Origin: CAZIWJ01 sp964542855
Lineage (GTDB): Bacteria > Bacteroidota > Bacteroidia > Cytophagales > Cyclobacteriaceae
DNA length: 7,961 bases
Assembly (NCBI GenBank): GCA_964542855.1
Contig: CAZIWJ010000167.1
Location: 1 to 7,961 of the forward strand
Direction: 5' to 3'
Shown here: in pieces, positions 5,986-7,961 of the stretch
Layout: each line of letters begins with the position of its first letter
How positions within the stretch are numbered: position 1 is the stretch's first letter
The notes under the pieces: generated by a model
What the model saw: only the letters and a program-made list of their open reading frames with translations
The model's database searches: none
What the model was told of the DNA's origin: nothing
Translations under genes and position numbers: made by a program

Positions 5986-6070
5986 GGAGGGTTGCCTGAG
6001 TGGTTAAAGGAGCGGTTTGCTAAACCGTCAACGTGAAAGCGTTGCATGGGTTCGAATCCCATACCCTCCG
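5986..6070 (+). tRNA. tRNA-Ser (anticodon GCU)
   Basis: 85 nt, class II. The acceptor stem is GGAGGGT (5986-5992) with ACCCTCC (6063-6069) and discriminator G. The anticodon arm is GCGGT-TTGCTAA-ACCGT, with anticodon GCT reading AGC and AGU serine codons. A long variable arm CAACG...CGTTG, characteristic of tRNA-Ser, and a T arm ATGGG-TTCGAAT-CCCAT are both perfect. CCA is not encoded, so it must be added by the CCA-adding enzyme. Confidence 0.97.
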
Positions 6071-6083
6071 CTCAATACATCTT

Positions 6084-6158
6084 CGGGGCGTGGCGCAGTC
6101 CGGTTAGCGTACCTGGTTTGGGACCAGGGGGTCGCAGGTTCGAATCCTGCCGCCCCGA
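6084..6158 (+). tRNA. tRNA-Pro (anticodon UGG)
   Basis: 75 nt. The acceptor stem CGGGGCG (6084-6090) pairs with CGCCCCG (6151-6157) with discriminator A; the C1-G72 pair is typical of bacterial tRNA-Pro. The anticodon arm is CCTGG-TTTGGGA-CCAGG (anticodon TGG) and the T arm GCAGG-TTCGAAT-CCTGC. CCA is not encoded. It starts 13 bases after tRNA-Ser, so both are probably cut from one transcript by RNase P, whose RNA is encoded about 2.7 kb away. The N gap begins two bases after the gene. Confidence 0.97.
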
Positions 6159-6160
6159 CA

Positions 6161-6260
6161 NNNNNNNNNNNNNNNNNNNNNNNNNNNNNNNNNNNNNNNN
6201 NNNNNNNNNNNNNNNNNNNNNNNNNNNNNNNNNNNNNNNNNNNNNNNNNNNNNNNNNNNN
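6161..6260. other. Assembly gap, exactly 100 N
   Basis: A placeholder gap directly after tRNA-Pro. Unlike the first gap, the flanks share no duplicated sequence that I can see, so real sequence may be missing, possibly more tRNA genes or the tRNA terminator. Confidence 0.95.
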
Positions 6261-6590
6261 GCACCCTGTAAAAAACAGGAAAGTGGCCCAGAAGGCCACT
6301 CTCTGCAATAACAAACAACGGACAAAATTTTTAGCAGGTAAGCAAAAGGATCAGCTTTATTACATTACATGTAGTAATGCCCAAAAACAGTACCTAACTC
6401 CCAACTGGTAATGCCAACCTCCTTTATTCACTTATTTTCTGTAAATAATTAAACTTTAATTGTGAATAGTTAAATAATACAGATCAACTTATCGTTTAAA
6501 CTGAAAAAGAGCGACCGGGAATTATCAATTATAAATCCCGCCTTGTTTATCAAAACGATAGCGTGCAGCGTAACTTACCCCGTTTAATTG
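6261..6590. other. Non-coding stretch between the second gap and the DUF4296 gene
   Basis: I see no convincing gene. One plus-strand frame is open from the gap to about 6411 but has no recognisable protein pattern. Two hairpins lie at the left: CCTGT/ACAGG (6265-6279) and the stronger AGTGGCC/GGCCACT (6282-6300). The rest is AT-rich with short A and T runs. Confidence 0.5.
6265..6300. terminator. Hairpin pair, possible terminator
   Basis: AGTGGCC (6282-6288) and GGCCACT (6294-6300) form a perfect 7-bp stem with a 5-base loop. On the plus strand no T run follows; on the minus strand the stem is followed by TTCCTGTTTTTT. It may end transcription arriving through the gap from the tRNA side, but the orientation of the T tract points the other way. 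Confidence 0.3.
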
Positions 6591-6598
6591 TAGCTTTG
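6591..6598 (+). promoter_or_regulatory. Possible -7 box giving a near-leaderless transcript
   Basis: TAGCTTTG matches TAnnTTTG exactly and ends five bases before the ATG at 6604, so transcription would start at or next to the start codon. No TTTG or TTG is found 19-21 bp upstream, which weakens the call. Confidence 0.35.
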
Positions 6599-6603
6599 AG
6601 GTT

Positions 6604-6978
6604 ATGAAGAAATATGGATACGCGGCAGCCCTGGTCCTGCTGATCGGGTGTGGGCTGGGAGAGAAAACTCAGAAGAAACCGGAAAACCTGCTGAATAAAA
6701 ATAAAATAACCAGGATACTCATCGACCTTCACCTGGCCGAAGCCGAAGTAAGTGCCCTTAACCTGAAAAAAGATACGTCGCAGTACCTGTACCAACAGTA
6801 TCAAAACCACATTTTTAACCAGTATAATACTACCGATTCAATTTATTATCAATCGTACGATTATTACCTGGAACAACCAGACATCTTTGAGGAAATTTAC
6901 GAAACGGTAGTGGATACTCTAAGCAGCAGAAGGCGCAGGTACGAGCAGGATGAAAGAAAAAGCAGGGAAGATGAGTGA
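6604..6978 (+). CDS. DUF4296-type small lipoprotein
   Basis: The protein has 124 residues. Residues 1-15 form a signal peptide ending in the lipobox LIGC, with Cys16 as the lipidation site. The mature part matches my recollection of DUF4296: an N-terminal helix KITRILIDLHLAEAEVS (34-50), a middle region with YQNHIFNQYNTTDSIYYQS (66-84), then YYLEQPDIFEEIYETVVDTL (87-106). The C-terminus is highly charged (RRRRYEQDERKSREDE). It is predicted to be all-helical and attached to an envelope membrane; its function is not known. It is a single gene, convergent with the EF-hand gene 41 bp downstream; no clear hairpin separates them. Confidence 0.88.
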   Translation: MKKYGYAAALVLLIGCGLGEKTQKKPENLLNKNKITRILIDLHLAEAEVSALNLKKDTSQYLYQQYQNHIFNQYNTTDSIYYQSYDYYLEQPDIFEEIYETVVDTLSSRRRRYEQDERKSREDE

Positions 6979-7019
6979 TAACTGCTTATGCCGATAATTA
7001 AAGTGAGAGGCGCTGGTTT

Positions 7020-7715
7020 CTACATCACCTTCTTAATTAGTGTATTCAGGCGATTGCCTAAAACCTGGTTCAGTTTTAGTGCAATAAGCGGGTGCCTCGA
7101 TATGATGCGCTCCAGGCTGCTTCTCCTGAACCGAAGGGCTATTCCATCTGAATTGGCGTTGATAATGTGCTCGGAAGTATCTTCCGGCTTAATTGTAATT
7201 ACAAAAACGTCTTCCTCCTCGAATAACCTCACTTCTTCTTCATCAGGAAAATTTCCTTTTACCTTCCCGTCAAGTATCATAAAAATTGCTTCTCCCGACT
7301 CGTTACCTTTGTAAATAGTTTCGCCTTTTTTAAAGGTAACGATGTCGAGATACTTAACAAGCTGTTCCAGTTCCAGGGGTTCGAAAGAATTTCCCAGCGA
7401 CTGTTTATTGGCCAGTTTGTTCACTTCTATGGCCAGGCGATATTTAATCACTTCCAAAAATTCATCGAACTCAATAGATTCGGAAGTATCGGTATCGAAT
7501 ATTTTGAAGAACTCCTCAATTTCCTTTTCGTTCATGGGTTGGGCATACTCTTCCATCATCGACTTTAATTCGTTCCTGGAGATGTTTCCATTCCCATCTT
7601 TATCGTAACGACTAAATACTTTTAACGCATGCTCAATCTGGCTGCTGCTTAAAACCACTTTTTCAGCAGCGAGCAAATTGAACTGGTCAATATTAGCTGA
7701 TCTGTTAATTCTCAT
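7020..7715 (-). CDS. Two EF-hands fused to a degenerate cyclic-nucleotide-binding-like domain
   Basis: The protein has 231 residues with no signal peptide or membrane segment, so it is likely cytosolic. EF-hand 1 is canonical, DKDGNGNISRNE (38-49), with ligands at positions 1, 3, 5, 7, 9 and 12. EF-hand 2, DTDTSESIEFDE (74-85), keeps the ligands but has Glu instead of Gly at position 6. Residues about 115-215 resemble the cNMP-binding beta barrel: VTFKKGETIYKGNESGEAIF (126-145), FMILDGKVKG (145-154), then a C-terminal helix (ERIISRHPLIALKLNQVLGN). The phosphate-binding cassette, normally GE(L/I)A followed by RxA, is missing; the acidic EEVRLFEEEDVFVITI occupies that region. So it probably senses calcium without binding cAMP in the usual way (inference). 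No output domain is attached. The start is the only good ATG near the EF-hand; it stands alone, convergent with the DUF4296 gene. Confidence 0.85.
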   Translation of the reverse strand: MRINRSANIDQFNLLAAEKVVLSSSQIEHALKVFSRYDKDGNGNISRNELKSMMEEYAQPMNEKEIEEFFKIFDTDTSESIEFDEFLEVIKYRLAIEVNKLANKQSLGNSFEPLELEQLVKYLDIVTFKKGETIYKGNESGEAIFMILDGKVKGNFPDEEEVRLFEEEDVFVITIKPEDTSEHIINANSDGIALRFRRSSLERIISRHPLIALKLNQVLGNRLNTLIKKVM

Positions 7716-7961
7716 CTCTAAATTGATAGTTGGTGCCAGTTACTGCAGTTATCATAATACCCCTGGTTGCTCTTCAGGCGCATTTCAATGCTGCAATGTA
7801 ACCGAATAAAAAGCAACACCATTGCCAAGTGTAAGGGTAATATCACGCAGGTAAGTTTACCATTGAAAAATAAATAAAATCGGGTATTTAATACTGAATT
7901 ATAGCCTTTCGCAGAGTATGAGGACTGGCTTTCCACGTTGTAGGGTTGTGGCAAACATTAC
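7716..7961. other. Upstream region of the EF-hand gene, no gene seen
   Basis: A 78-codon minus-strand frame here starts at TTG and lacks a credible protein pattern. The region is AT-rich around 7860-7900 and presumably holds the promoter of the EF-hand gene; TATTTTTC on the minus strand near 7860-7870 is the nearest -7-like box but has no -33 partner. Confidence 0.4.

Noticed and set aside
6263..6411. Plus-strand open frame leaving the second N gap
   Set aside because: It has about 50 codons, no motif, spans two hairpins, and its start would lie in unknown sequence.
7718..7954. Minus-strand 78-codon frame upstream of the EF-hand gene
   Set aside because: TTG start, composition unlike its neighbours, no motif, and not in frame with the EF-hand gene.

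Overview
The window looks like a piece of a Bacteroidetes chromosome, probably Cytophagales-like. The taxonomic evidence is internal: two near-perfect Bacteroidetes-type promoters (TTTG, 19-21 bp, TAnnTTTG), a DUF4296-type lipoprotein, a tiny CPTY-type lipoprotein, a BatB/BatC pair, and an NtrC-like regulator without a DNA-binding domain, all common in that phylum. I could not run any search, so the family assignments rest on motifs and recall. The sequence is a draft scaffold with two runs of exactly 100 N (3170-3269 and 6161-6260).

Layout. 1-85 is probably the 3' end of a plus-strand gene followed by a hairpin. 292-1053 (minus) is a secreted lipoprotein of unknown function. 1054-1504 is non-coding and ends in a strong promoter for a 41-residue lipoprotein (1505-1630, plus), whose stop codon overlaps the stop of a convergent sigma-54-type response regulator (1627-2784, minus). 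Immediately upstream of the regulator on the same strand lies the RNase P RNA gene (about 2818-3318, minus), split by the first N gap. A small conserved-looking cytosolic protein (3403-3810, minus) follows. Then comes the translationally coupled batB-batC pair (5782 down to 4008, minus), a membrane VWA protein and a TPR protein with a long Gln/Glu-rich linker. On the plus strand, tRNA-Ser(GCU) and tRNA-Pro(UGG) share one promoter and run into the second N gap. The right part holds a DUF4296 lipoprotein (6604-6978, plus) and, convergent with it, an unusual protein combining two EF-hands with a degenerate cyclic-nucleotide-binding-like domain (7020-7715, minus).

How things fit together. Most genes are single transcription units; batB-batC is the only clear operon. 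Three lipoproteins, BatB and BatC point to envelope biology, and the regulator and the EF-hand protein to signalling, but nothing in the sequence links them into one pathway. The two most useful results are these. The first N gap is almost certainly an assembly artefact: a 31-bp exact duplication flanks it, and collapsing the duplication yields a normal 370-nt-class type A RNase P RNA. The EF-hand/cNMP-fold protein is the best candidate in the window for something poorly described. I see no CRISPR array, transposase, phage gene or obvious defence system.
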